Origin: Coprinellus micaceus
Lineage: Eukaryota; Basidiomycota; Agaricomycetes; Agaricales; Psathyrellaceae
Direction of reading: 5' to 3'
NCBI GenBank assembly: GCA_951394405.1
Contig: OX596338.1
Coordinates: forward strand, 3,844,001 to 3,908,000
DNA length: 64,000 nt
This document shows, piece after piece, positions 44,668-55,727 of the stretch. The position numbers and the translations under genes are program-made. The notes under the pieces are model-generated. The model ran no database searches, had not been told where the DNA came from, and saw nothing but the letters and a program-made list of their open reading frames with translations. The stretch's first letter is position 1; every line of letters begins with the position of its first letter.

Positions 44668-46164
44668 CGTTCACCGCCCTCCAGTCGCTCGATGGCCGTC
44701 ATGGCAACGGTCACTAGTTTTCAAATCCGGTTAGACAACGGCACAGCGTTTATACTTGAAAAGCTCGCCGTACGATTAAAGGGGAAGGGGTAGGGGTAAG
44801 GGGCACACAAGGGTCAGACAATTATAAGTTAGATAGGTTAGATTATCATTTGGCGGGTGGGGGAGAGAGGAAAGAGGGGACGAGGCGCGTTCAATTAGGC
44901 GCCACGAACCAAAACGCGTCGGCCGGCGTGAGTCAGCTTCACACGGGTGCCGAATCGGGTAGTACCTACCCAAAGCGGTATCCCTCCTCATGGTACGCGT
45001 CTGTGGCTGGGGGGGACCTTATGGCTGCATCTGCTAGCCGAAATACATGCCAAGGCATTTATATTCTGCCCCGGGTACGTACCCAGAGCCAAACGGAGAG
45101 GGTACCCAGGGCAAGCGGGCAGGTGGAATACCCTCTATATCTCATTGCCTCACTGAGTCACTCTGCCACCCGATAAGAGGTCACGGTGCTCAGTCGTTCA
45201 AGGCCAAATGCATTCTTGACCACATTCTCGACAAAGTGGGATGCCGTTGCACTACACCAAAGTCGTCGTAGCGTTGGAGTGAGGGACGAGCCGTATACGA
45301 CGCGGCGGGATGTTGAATACAGTTATGTTCCCTCGTAGGTCGACCCGTCATTGAAGGCAGTGACTCACATTTTCAGGTCTTGTTGCGACACCCGAGGGCT
45401 ATCAATGTGATTCCAGCGGAGAATTCCTGGTATCCCTTCTCACCCAAGTACTCAGCTCCAGCCCGGCCTTCAAAGCTTCGACCTTGAACGTTTGAGCGCC
45501 CTCAAGGAACGCAAGCCATCAACTATGTTCAATGCATGATTCACCATCTCAGCTGCTACGACGATATGAGCTCATCGTCCAGCGCGTCCCCTCCGGACCC
45601 CCCGCAATTTTCGGCCTTGCCTCATCAAACGCGATGGCATACACTATCTAACCCACGGGATGCCCTCACCTTGAATTTCTTGGCACCCATCACCACTTCG
45701 CCATCGCCACTCTCGCTCGCCTTTTCTATCCGTCGGCCAGCTTCGCTCAGATCGTCAGAGCGTCGACTGTGCTCCTAACCCGACTCCTTTCCCTCATCGT
45801 CCACCACCCGTTCTCGTCCACTCTCCTCCCAAGCCCTCAGCACTGCGCCAAAGCACTGGCTCATCATCGTCCCTCACTTGGTCTTGACAGGCCTCACCAA
45901 TCCGCCCAGAAGATCGACATTCACCTCGGGGATTGACCAGCCGACGGACATACACCAGAGAGTCGGTCACCCACTCATATTCTCCTCTCATAACGCATAC
46001 GCTGTCCTCTCATCGTCCGTTCCCTACCCTGCGCACCCACCTCAGTGCATCCGCCGACAGTACATCCATGAAATCGCCCACGCATCGACCCAGTGTCGCC
46101 ATGGAACGGCATAGTCTCCCCGATCCATCTTACAGGGCGGTATAAATTGGACGAGGGCACCGTC
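44668..46164. other. Intergenic, nothing supportable
   Basis: The Crypton promoter should lie in the first few hundred bases. TTAGGCGCC at 44897. The rest is decayed sequence with C-rich patches; no gene recognised. Confidence 0.4.
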
Positions 46165-46221
46165 GGGGTCGTATCAGTCGACTTCAGGTGGTTCTCACCT
46201 CAGGTTTCTTGATATGACCCT
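46165..46221 (+). repeat. Dispersed hairpin repeat, copy 4
   Basis: GGGGTCGTATCAGTCGACTT at the left, GATATGACCCT at the right, inner AGGTGG/CACCT pairing. The following 100 bp also resemble the sequence after copy 3 (TGTAGCCC). Confidence 0.6.
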
Positions 46222-48131
46222 GGTGCGCTCCGTGTTCATGTAGCCCACTGACTAGATCGGCCACACAGCGAGATAGGGGGCTTCACCGACTGGGCTCATC
46301 GTCACGCTTGATATGGCCTCGAGAACCACCCCGTCTCGCATTCCCTGACGCTCAGGCTCAATCCACCCCATTTCTTATCAACCCCCAGCCTCGACTTCGC
46401 ACTTGGACAATTGGAATACGTGTTGTCACAGCATCCACTGCCCAAGCCTTGCGTGACCGTGACATCGTGAAACTCTCTGCCCTCATCGTTCCACCGACAC
46501 GGCACAGGTCAACCCCAGAGTCGCCTGACCGCTGCACCACCCTTACACTTCGCCTCCCCTCATACCCTCGTCAACTCCACCCCCCATTGGATACCAACTC
46601 CTTGAGGTCATCGCAAACCCCAGATCATCCCCATACTCCCCACACTCCCCCAGGCAAAGGCGTCACCCTCGCGATCACTCGTCACACCGCAGCTCATCGC
46701 TTGGTCAACGAGCAACTCGAGAATACCTGGATCACTCCAGCTTTCTCTCCATCACCACTCTCCGAGCATCTATTACACCAACTATGGGCACCAAGGGTCG
46801 TGCCGTGCCTCGTGTCGTGTGCTGCACTATCCCTATCGATAATCGCGAGGGCAAATGGAAATGTCTTGGTCGTCACGAGTCGCGAGCGGCCAGACAATTG
46901 GGTCCGTAAGTAGACCTTTCCTTCCAGTGTGCTGAGAGATGACTTGGCCATATACCACCACTCTGATTGTTGTGCAATGACACTGAAGCTCTTCTCTACC
47001 ACAGTGCCTAAAGGTGATTGGGGGCTGTCACTGTGGCGGCACCCACGCCGTCTCTCTCGACACGTTGACACCCTCGCTGGGGCGCCGGCACCGACGAACG
47101 TAACGCATCGGTTTTCCTTATCGGCTACCGACTTCATACCTTCTCCGTCAACGTCTAGATATGGCCTCGGGAAGGACGCCCTCGTGATACCAGGGTAAGT
47201 TCTGCGTGATCCTTGGGTGAGCCATCATTGATCGTCGAGCCAGACCTCACCCAGCGCTGAATGGAGAGAAATTGCACTCTGGTGCCTTCTGCTAGTCGGG
47301 TATGTCGCATCGGCACGATTTCGACCTCCTTAGGCCTCAATGACGCCCAAGAAATCAGAACCCGCTCTCTACCATTTCAACACCGTCTCACTCCTCACCT
47401 CATCATCGCCCATCGCCTAGTATCGAATTCTTTGGGCACTTTGAATCCACAATTCACTCGTGATGCTTTCGTACACCAATTATTCATCCTCCCTCCTCTC
47501 CTTCCCGCCTTCACTTACCTATCCATCCATCCATCCATCCATCCATCCATCCGATATCGACGAGCCCTATCCCAGAGACATAACCGCGATGTTCAAAAGG
47601 GGGAGGGGACGACAACGTAAGAACGCCACCCTCCTACTAATGGTCAGAATGGACAATGGTATCGTCAGCCACCAAGGGAGGCGGTTGAAAAACCTCGACT
47701 AAAATTCGAGGTGATCAACTACCGGGAGATAAGTAAATGAGGGCTGAGCTATACGGGTTACGCATGACAGACAGAAGGTGGCTGGTCACCATTGCGATGG
47801 AGACTACACGGAGCCAGAGCAATAAAACAGTTGACAAACCTCGACTAGTGCTTGAGGTGGAATGCGGAGCTACCCGCGCTGCGTGTGGACGGTAGAAGCC
47901 GGATATCAAGCACTGGTGACCGTGGTGTGTTCAGGAGCCAGTGCGCGCAATCATAGTTGTCGGAAGAGCGAGAGAATAGAGACTCAGGAAAGAGATCAAC
48001 CAAGGTATGCACGGAATTTTCAAGTTCCTTGTAACCGCGTTAGGCAAGTGCAACCCTGCCCCGCGACTGAATTTATTATGTAGCAGTGTTTCTGCCCGTC
48101 AAGTGTCATGTGTACCTGTATAGTGGCCAAT
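46222..48131. other. Decayed intergenic DNA with ATCC microsatellite
   Basis: No intact gene. An (ATCC)8 microsatellite lies at 47521-47552. The stretch from 46300 to 46700 has distant similarity to 16300-17000, part of the same decayed repeat family. Confidence 0.4.
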
Positions 48132-48479
48132 CGTACCGTCACAATGTGATACAACATTTTCCCCGCCGGCCTCAGTACATGTCGCTCATAATCAAGCAAG
48201 CATGTACTCGCTTATTCGTACATCACAATGTGATACAACATTTTCCCCGCCGGCCTCAGTACATGTCGCTCATAATCAAGCAAGCACGTACTCGCTTATT
48301 CGTACGTCACAATGTGATACAACCTTTCCCCCACCGGCCTCAGTACATGTCGCTCATAATCAAGCAAGCACGTACTCGCTTATTCGTACGTCACAATGTG
48401 ATACAACCTTTCCCCCACCGGCCTCAGTAGACCTGGTCACTACATGTCGCTCGCTCAAGCAAGCAAATACTTCCTTATT
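48132..48479 (+). repeat. 84-bp tandem repeat upstream of gene B2
   Basis: Four direct copies beginning at 48132, 48217, 48301 and 48385 (84-85 bp each, the last diverged). Each contains TCACAATGTGATACAAC, with the palindrome CACAATGTG, and CATGTCGCTCATAATCAAGC. The array ends about 70 bp before the B2 TATA box (48551), so it sits where an upstream activating region would be. Confidence 0.95.
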
Positions 48480-48593
48480 CGTAGTCACAATCCGGAAGAC
48501 TTCATCCCGCTTGCTTGCGCAAGCACCCCAGGTGTGAGATGTAGATCGGATATATATACCATGCAATTTCCACACCTCCTTCCACAATCAGCC

Positions 48594-49200
48594 ATGCCTC
48601 TCTCTTCTAACACTTCTCGATTCCATCCCCAGCAGCCGGAAGGCGCCGGCGAGACGCTCACCATCGAGCTTGACGGCGTTGAACTGGCCGGGCGCCGATT
48701 GACCTTACAGACTAGCACTGGAGCTACCCTGGTCAGTCTTTCCGGACATGTGTCTTCCTGACGCAGCCTGCAGTCATCTGCAGCTGATGCCCTATCCGTA
48801 TCCAGACATACACAGGAGGTGGCCAGTTGGCTGTAAAGCTCATATCCGCCGCTCCACCAAGCTTGTCCTCAGTTCAAGAGTCCGGAGTGGTACAAACGAC
48901 GACTGGACATAGCCCAAGCATATCCACGGTCCTGGAAGGCTACGGTCTCCCTTTTCCTCCCACGTTCAAACCGAGCACTAATGTAAGGACAACCTCATAT
49001 TCAGCTGGTATTGGCCGAGCTGATCGAAGATTTTTGGTTCTGTTCAGGATGCCCTACCCTCCCCGCGTGCTGTTGGGTCATTCAACAATCTTTGGACTCT
49101 CGTTAGGTCCTGGTTCCGTCGCCCAGGTTCAATCACAGCCAACGTCGCCCGTGGAGAAGTCACGGAACGATGTCCTAATGGTGTCATGTACTATCAGTAA
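48594..49200 (+). CDS. Small three-exon array gene, subfamily B, member B2
   Basis: Exons 48594-48731 (138 nt), 48806-48982 (177 nt) and 49048-49200 (153 nt) give 155 residues; introns are 74 and 65 nt, both phase 0. Exon 1: GETLTIELDGVELAGRRLTL, QTSTGATL at the splice site. Exon 2 begins TYTGGGQLAVKL as in B1 and ends YGLPFPPTFKPSTN. Exon 3: SFNNLWTLVRSWFRR, then CPNGVMYYQ. It is the closest relative of B1. TATATATA lies 43 bp before the ATG, directly after the 84-bp repeat array. Function unknown. Confidence 0.84.
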
Positions 49201-52200
49201 AACGGCTCCGTCAAGGCCCTCATGCCCTGGCATTAACGGGCGAGCCGGATGTTTGAGAAGGGGAACATGACTGAGACGACCACCGGGGCAGTACTGGGTC
49301 TCCTTACTATCGCCCTGCATTGTTTATTAGTCGCACCCTAATTATCATCCGTCCATCCCGAGGCAGTGAAGGCACTGCCCGCGGCCACCGCCATGAGTCC
49401 ACGATTTCATCTTATGGTCCCCACTGCACTTCCCGCTTCGTATCTCGTCCTTTCTCCGCTGTATTTTTGTTGTATGCACTAAGTAGTATTGGTAATTGAT
49501 CCTGTCATTTTACATCTCGTGGTAGAACGCTCGGGAACTTGCCAGGGGGAAGGTGGCATTTTTAATACGAATCAGTGGACGTGCACGACAGAAGCGACGG
49601 AAATGGCATAAGTGGATCCTTGTACCTGTACCCGCTACCGAAGCGGTTGGACCAAGGTAGAACATTATCATGCAGGCAACGTGCAGGTAGGCAGGTTGAG
49701 CTTCAATAAGCGCCCGTTCTGCCGAAGGTGCCGCCCTGATCCGCTGGTCTGCAACCATGTGGTCGGACGAAGCGGGCTGTTTCCCCAGTCAATTTTTCCT
49801 TTCCACCACAAGACACCACCGCCGAAATCCCTCTCCCTGAACGTAAAGGTCTTGCGACATGATGTGATAGAGTCGGTGGGCCAATCCTCGAGTCTAATTG
49901 CATTGGGCGAGACGAGGGGGATGCCAACGCACTGGAATAGACGTCGGCACGGCTCTCCCAGCCCCGGAGACCAGTTTGGGATATGGGATGGGTTGAAGCG
50001 CTTTCCCTCAGCGGTAGCCGCTCGCGCTCCTGCCGCCATGAGAAGCGACGTGGACCACTGGATTCGGGCGGAGCTGAATGGCACAGGGGTGGAATGATGG
50101 GTTCGGTTTCGTTGCATCTTCATCGTTCTCGACTTGCATCTAGGAATCGTAGCGCCTCTCCCAGCCGAGTGAAGCACGCAGCACCAAGCCGCTCATTGGG
50201 CCCTGCTCTACCCGGTCCTTCGATCAGAGGCGTAAGACGCACCGCCTCCAAATCTTACCTCACTCGCTCGCCAGCGTCCCCCGGATTCCAACCAACCATA
50301 TCGTCACCTGCGCAATACCAGGCGCCCCCTCCGCTCCTTGCATTCCGACCACGATAGAAAAAGGTGATCGATGATGGCCACCGGAGCGACTATGAACACA
50401 GGAAAGGTGATTCGGTCCCCGGTCTAGCACACGGAACCGCGAATGACGTTACGATTGGGCTTCGGGTCGGGAATACCCAAGCTCTCCTCTCGAACAGCTG
50501 CAACGTCTTATCAAAGCAGAAATATCCCCTCCTCTCTCGCCCTCGCCTTTCACTGGCGCAACCGCACAGGCTCCTCCCATCCTTCGAACTTCCAACACGG
50601 ACGCTGCTCACCCTTGGACACCATCAGCATCCCCGGCCATCGCCTTGTACTACCTAGCTCCCACATCAGTTTCATTCAATGCGGCAGGCCCTCAACTTCT
50701 ACCCCTTTAGAGGAGCTACGGCTGTCTATACTCGACCCCCCGGAATCTCGCCGAACGAGCACGGACGCACGAGTCGATCAGCCAATTGTTCAGCCACACC
50801 TCGCGGGCCCTTCTCATCGCCTTCCCCCTGGATTTGGTTGGGTACCACCCTCCTTATCGTATCGGGTTGAGAATCCCTTATTCTCTGGACTAGGCTAACA
50901 TCTGAACCGAAGCCCGCGATGACAGTCGCATGTTTTCTAGGCTGTTGGCGTCTGCCGTTGCGACACTTGCCTGGTTTACCACTCCATCGCACGACACTAT
51001 ATCGCTTGCAACCCCCTCCTGGAGGCAACTCAGGCCGACTTGGCCTATGCTCTGGGATTGTCTCATCAATGGGGCCCGTCTTCCATGGTCGAAAGGCAGG
51101 TATTGCACGGCCCGTCCTTCGCTTTGTGTGGCCCTTATGGCAGAGACGACACTTGTCTCTATTACTTCTACCTAGCTCTCGAGGACGCGTCGGTTCCTAG
51201 GTAAAGCGGGAGAGGATTCGCTCCCCCGCCGAAGGAACATATGTGACGGCCTTCCTTGCTTGCTCGCTCCTTTGCACCGCCAGGCGCATACCGTCGTTCA
51301 GGGGCCTGCCGGGACCTGTCTCGCTGACCTCCAGTCCTCGTCTTCTTATCACTGCCCTCTTATGGTTCTTTGGGGAGATGGACACGGTGGGGCATCTGCG
51401 GTCTGCTTTCCAAATCCACCCTTCTCGATACTCTGAACTGAAGGTTGTGCGGCTTTGACATGTGGCTTCCGACTCTGGATAGGCAGCTTGAGTGCCCGTT
51501 CAACGAGTTTCCTTCTGGCCGGCGGTGACTTCGAGATGACCTGCCAGGTGGACGAAACGTGGTTACTGTGACGTTCCGGCGGTCGAGTTCATGCGCTCTC
51601 CCGCTGCGGTCGGTCTGCATTAGCCTTGGTTTGCTACGTGTCGTAGCTGTATTCCACTTGGCGCATCTGTGGTTCGAGAACTAGGCTCGAGCCGTCATTG
51701 TCATCGGATATGTGGGGAAGGTTCTGACTAAGGTAACCTGCACAGCACCTTTCAGGCTTTCGCAACCTAGGCATCGACTGGCTTGGCACAAGACCTTGTT
51801 CTCCGACAAATTTCCCAGAAGCTCTGAACCTTACGGTGATCCAAACCCTGTAACCCCCGGCCAGCCCGATCTCGAGGCTACACGACCTAGTGTCTAGATC
51901 CTGGTGACTTCTGTGTGCTCCTGTTCTCCAGTTCAAAGTTTCTGTCGTCTGCGGGCTGATCCCGCATCTTGAATGTATATCTCTACGTCGGGTATTCGGA
52001 GCCTACGTCGACGGATCAGGTTAACCTAGCACTCGTGCTGTCGGACAAAGCTTCAAAATGTGTCCAAAGAGGTATCAAACCACTGGGAAGGATGACTGAT
52101 CCTCGGATGACGCTGTCCGGGAGATGTATTGGCAGAGATGCATCGCCCGATTTGCTGTGGTGAACACTTGACTCTAGTATCTGCGGAGCTCGAGGAACTC

Positions 52201-52519
52201 CCGTAAGACCCACGAAAAAACTCGAGTGTGTCTCCCGAACGCCTCTCAATGTTCGACACGTTTGATACTGACAAATCATTTAGTTCAGTTTGGGCCCATC
52301 TCGATTTCCCTCGGCCACCTCTCCGAATAGGGTAGTGTGCGGTTGGGCTACTGGGGTGAGGATGGGAATGGGAATGGGAAATTTTCATACCGCGTTTACG
52401 ATACTCGGACACCTATAACTACCCGCAGCGTGTGGGGCGCTCATTCAGCATTATGTATGCCTCCATACAATCTATAAAGCCAGGAATTCCACTGCCCAAC
52501 AGCACCCCCACAGTCCAAG
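49201..52519. other. Intergenic, nothing supportable
   Basis: AATAAGCGCCCG at 49704, 504 bp after the B2 stop, is a variant of the dispersed motif. A Ser/Pro/Arg-rich open frame around 50100-50360 and others near 50700-51200 lack introns, motifs and paralogues and are not called. TATA-like TATAAAG at 52473 belongs to the next gene. Confidence 0.4.
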
Positions 52520-53065
52520 ATGCACCCCATATTCTCCTTTGAACTCGACTCTAGTGGAGGTATCCGCCTTGAAGACCACGACTCGGCGCGGGATTCGAAG
52601 GTCCGGGAATTCACGTTCCAGCGATCCTTGGTCTCAGGAGCCATATTGGTGCCATGCTCGACTCGTAGGGCAGACATTGATTCACCTACCTTCATTCAAC
52701 CTTCGCGCAGAGCTACTCTTCTGGAGACCCTACCAAACCCGGCCCAGCATCAATAGCCCAACTTACTTGAAGGGATATCAATGACGAACGGCTTCGGACA
52801 TCCTTCCCCCGAGCCTTCTCAAAATATTGGGATTGAGCCAAGGAGCGAGCAGACACTACAGGTCGGCTTTAATCATGTACGCTTCTTCCACGGGTCGATC
52901 GGAGATCTCATAAGTGGACCAGGACTAAACCTTTCTTAGTGCTGCTTCCATGTCTTCCAACCACTGGAGGCTATCATTGACCACGTCAAAATTTACTTCC
53001 AGCGCGGGACAAACACCACCGAGACCATGAATCGACAGGCTGGGGAGCAGCTAATATCCATATGA
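52520..53065 (+). pseudogene. Small three-exon array gene, subfamily A, member A3, frameshifted
   Basis: Exons 52520-52648 (129 nt), 52711-52876 (166 nt) and 52940-53065 (126 nt) with phase-0 style splice sites (introns 62 and 63 nt). Exon 1: IFSFELDSSGGIRLEDHDSA, REFTFQRSLVSGAIL. Exon 2 begins SYSSGDPTKPG, and after SIAQL an ACTT tandem duplication (CAACTTACTTGAAGG near 52757-52771) makes it 166 nt instead of the 162 nt seen in A1 and A2 and gives an early TGA. Beyond it the family motif LEGISMTNG and LQVGFNH are intact in the shifted frame. Exon 3: CCFHVFQPLEAIIDHVKIYF. A TATA-like box is at 52473. Everything else looks functional, so the break is recent, or a sequencing error. Confidence 0.8.
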
Positions 53066-55221
53066 ATCCAATGCCCACGCTTTTTCCACAATCATGCCTC
53101 GTATATATTGGACCTTTGTTGTAATCCCTAGACCGGACAATATACTAACAACTAGGTTGTGCAGTATACAATTTAATTTGTTGGCTCTCACCTTATACGA
53201 GCTCCTCATATTGGGGCTCTGATTCTGCGTGCGTAGGTAGCCTCGATAGTCTATCTCCACGCTCAGCCTGAATCAAGTCCGGCCCAGCTGAAGGGAATTC
53301 AAACATTTTATATGACCGTACCCCCCTCTTTTAGTCTTTGTGTCGCCACTGTCATTCTGGTTTGCACAGTTATAATACAAAGTCGCAGTCTTTTAGACGC
53401 CCGTTCCAAATGTTCGGCAATGCCCGCTGTTTGCGTGATGTTTGGCGCCTTGGCTCGCCATCAATCGTCCGTAGCTTCTTCGACTCCAACCCTCACCTCC
53501 CTCGGCTAGCACCACCACGACCGGTGGAACTCTGCCACCACATCCGGATCCACCGCCAAGCCTGCGCTTCGTAGGACATCAGCCATCCGATGAGGTCGCC
53601 TTGATCTCCTGGTGTGGAAGTATATTCCACGATTTCATTTCCGCAATGCTGACTGCCCGTGCGTTTTCCAATTCGAACCGTGGATGGATGATATACGGAT
53701 CTAGGAGCGTGTGTCATCTTCTCCTACAGCTTTACCCACAACCTCCTGTTGTACTCGAAAATATGATCCGTACGATGCATTCTTTGTGGACGAGATATTG
53801 GAATCTCCGGCGGCTGGCATGCTCTTCAGGATCTAACGGTCGGAGGCTTCCGCAATTTAGGCCCACAAGGCTGTCTGACTGGACTTCGGTGGACGATGGC
53901 TTTGAGAGCTTGTAGACCTTACCCGCTCCCCGACCCCTCTTGATCAGCCGGCGACATCTCACTGTAGCACCCGGTATGCGATGTCTGAAGCGTTTTGGCT
54001 CTTGAATGGCCGTCTGGGTGACGCGATCGCCCACGCATTACGTGTGGAATCTGGATGCAGCCTAAACGCGCTGCATAGGCGAACGAACCTTCTTGCTGCA
54101 TTCGCAATATACGGACTGGGGAATCGCCGGTTGAGTAGGAATGGGTGAAACGATAGTTCACCCAAGCCGGTACTCTCGCTTCCTTGAACGCGAGCGATCG
54201 GCCACTCCCGAAACTCGATGCCACGCGCGTTCCGCATGCCCTAGTAGCCTCGAAGGTGTATGATATTATTGACAGACTACATGGAACTACCTGTTGCGCA
54301 ACGCTGGTCCCGACTCCCCAGGGCTTCTACCATCGATCGTGTCCTTCTATTTCAAATCGACCCTTATCGATTCAAACGATGGCTTTATCACTCGGCAGAG
54401 GCTTTGCTATTTGAAAAGGGAGGCACCCCAGGTTTCATTCAGCACAGCTGCCCCAACGCCTCATGGTGAAAAAATGCGACGTCACTCGTTTTTATCGCTC
54501 GAATGGAGCTATAGATCGTGTGCGCGCAGTTTCTGGGGTAAATGTTTTCAGATACCTCATTTTATCCCGCAACTCATGGCGTTCCCAAAGCAAATGCCCG
54601 TCCACTGTCAGCTTGTTCTGGCCCTTTGTAGGGGTTATGCGGTTGCATCAGACCGAATGCCCATGACACGGTAAGCTTTCTTTGAGTCCCTGCGACTTCA
54701 ATGACGCCTTCACTTAGGACCTACTATTCGCCAACTTGGTCGAAGTGTGATCCCCGCATGACCTCGGGATCGATACGAATCTTCATCCCAGCCACACGCT
54801 GGCATGTTGAATTTAGGTTTACGTTTCTCAGACCACTGGCTGACTGCCATAATCCCAGGCCACATTTGGAAAGCTTTCCGAAGCCTTTCTTGGCCTTACC
54901 GCCAAAGTTTCTTTTGTCTAAATTAATTGCTAATCCCAACCCGCGCTCGCTAACTCCCAGTTGCGTGTCCCCTCGTGTTTCTATTCCATTCGAATTATAG
55001 GGGCCGTCTCTCCTAGGTCCGTTTATAGAAGGTAAATTACGCTGCCCAGATTTGAAAGTCGGGACATGAAGTGGCGTCACTTCTAGCCTAACTTCATATG
55101 AACTCGGTCAGTTGGGTATTCTTCTGCAGCCGGTGTTCTCCCAATGCGACCCAGCGACATAAAACCTGGTCTGTGTCTATACAGGCCACTTAGAACTCTA
55201 CAGACCATCGCATCCCACAAA
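53066..55221. other. Intergenic
   Basis: TTAGACGCCCGTTCC at 53393, 328 bp after A3, followed by TGTTCGGCAATGCCC. Otherwise nothing recognised until CATAAAA (55158), the likely TATA element of A4. Confidence 0.4.
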
Positions 55222-55727
55222 ATGCCACCTTCCCCTTCTCCTGAAAGTCGCCCAGGCTTTTCCGTGGAGTTCGATTCCACAGGGAGATTCCGCCTCGATG
55301 ACCACAGCATCCCAGCACAGCCGCGCGATTTCTCGTTTCAGACAGCCACCCTCTCTGGGACAACTGTGGTGCGTCCATCACGATTCACACAGGACGATGG
55401 CGGACCCAAGCTCACCTACAACTACTGACATCCTCGTAGTCATATCGTTCGGGAGACCAGGTGGGCCGTGCGGCGACATCAATCTCTCAGCTTGAAGGCA
55501 TTTCGATGGTAAACGGACCTAGTAGGGCCGGAACGGAGGAGGGAAGCCAGGTCCATGCAAGCATGAGCCCACCCGGTGACAACCACACCACTCAGGTTGG
55601 GTTTAACCAGGTACGCCTTCCGCAGTTGTCGAGCAGGCATGGGCCGTTGATACTTCCTCAGTGTTGCTTTCACCTGTTTCAGCCTGTTGAAGCAATCATA
55701 GAGCGCATCAGGGGATACCTTCGATAA
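55222..55727 (+). CDS. Small three-exon array gene, subfamily A, member A4
   Basis: Exons 55222-55368 (147 nt), 55440-55610 (171 nt) and 55662-55727 (66 nt) give 127 residues; introns are 71 and 51 nt, phase 0. Exon 1: GFSVEFDSTGRFRLDDHSIP, PRDFSFQTATLSGTTV. Exon 2 begins SYRSGDQVGRAATSISQLEG, then ISMVNGPSRAGTEEG and TTQVGFNQ. Exon 3: CCFHLFQPVEAIIERIRGYL then Arg and stop, the shortest tail in the family. It is the closest relative of A2 (exon 1 the same length). TTAGACGCCCAAGC follows 183 bp after the stop. Function unknown. Confidence 0.84.

Noticed and set aside
48132..48479. CRISPR-like array
   Set aside because: The units are contiguous 84-bp tandem repeats without unique spacers, in a eukaryotic genome.
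49983..50357. Ser/Pro/Arg-rich frame as a gene
   Set aside because: No motif, paralogue or splice support; composition alone explains the open frame.
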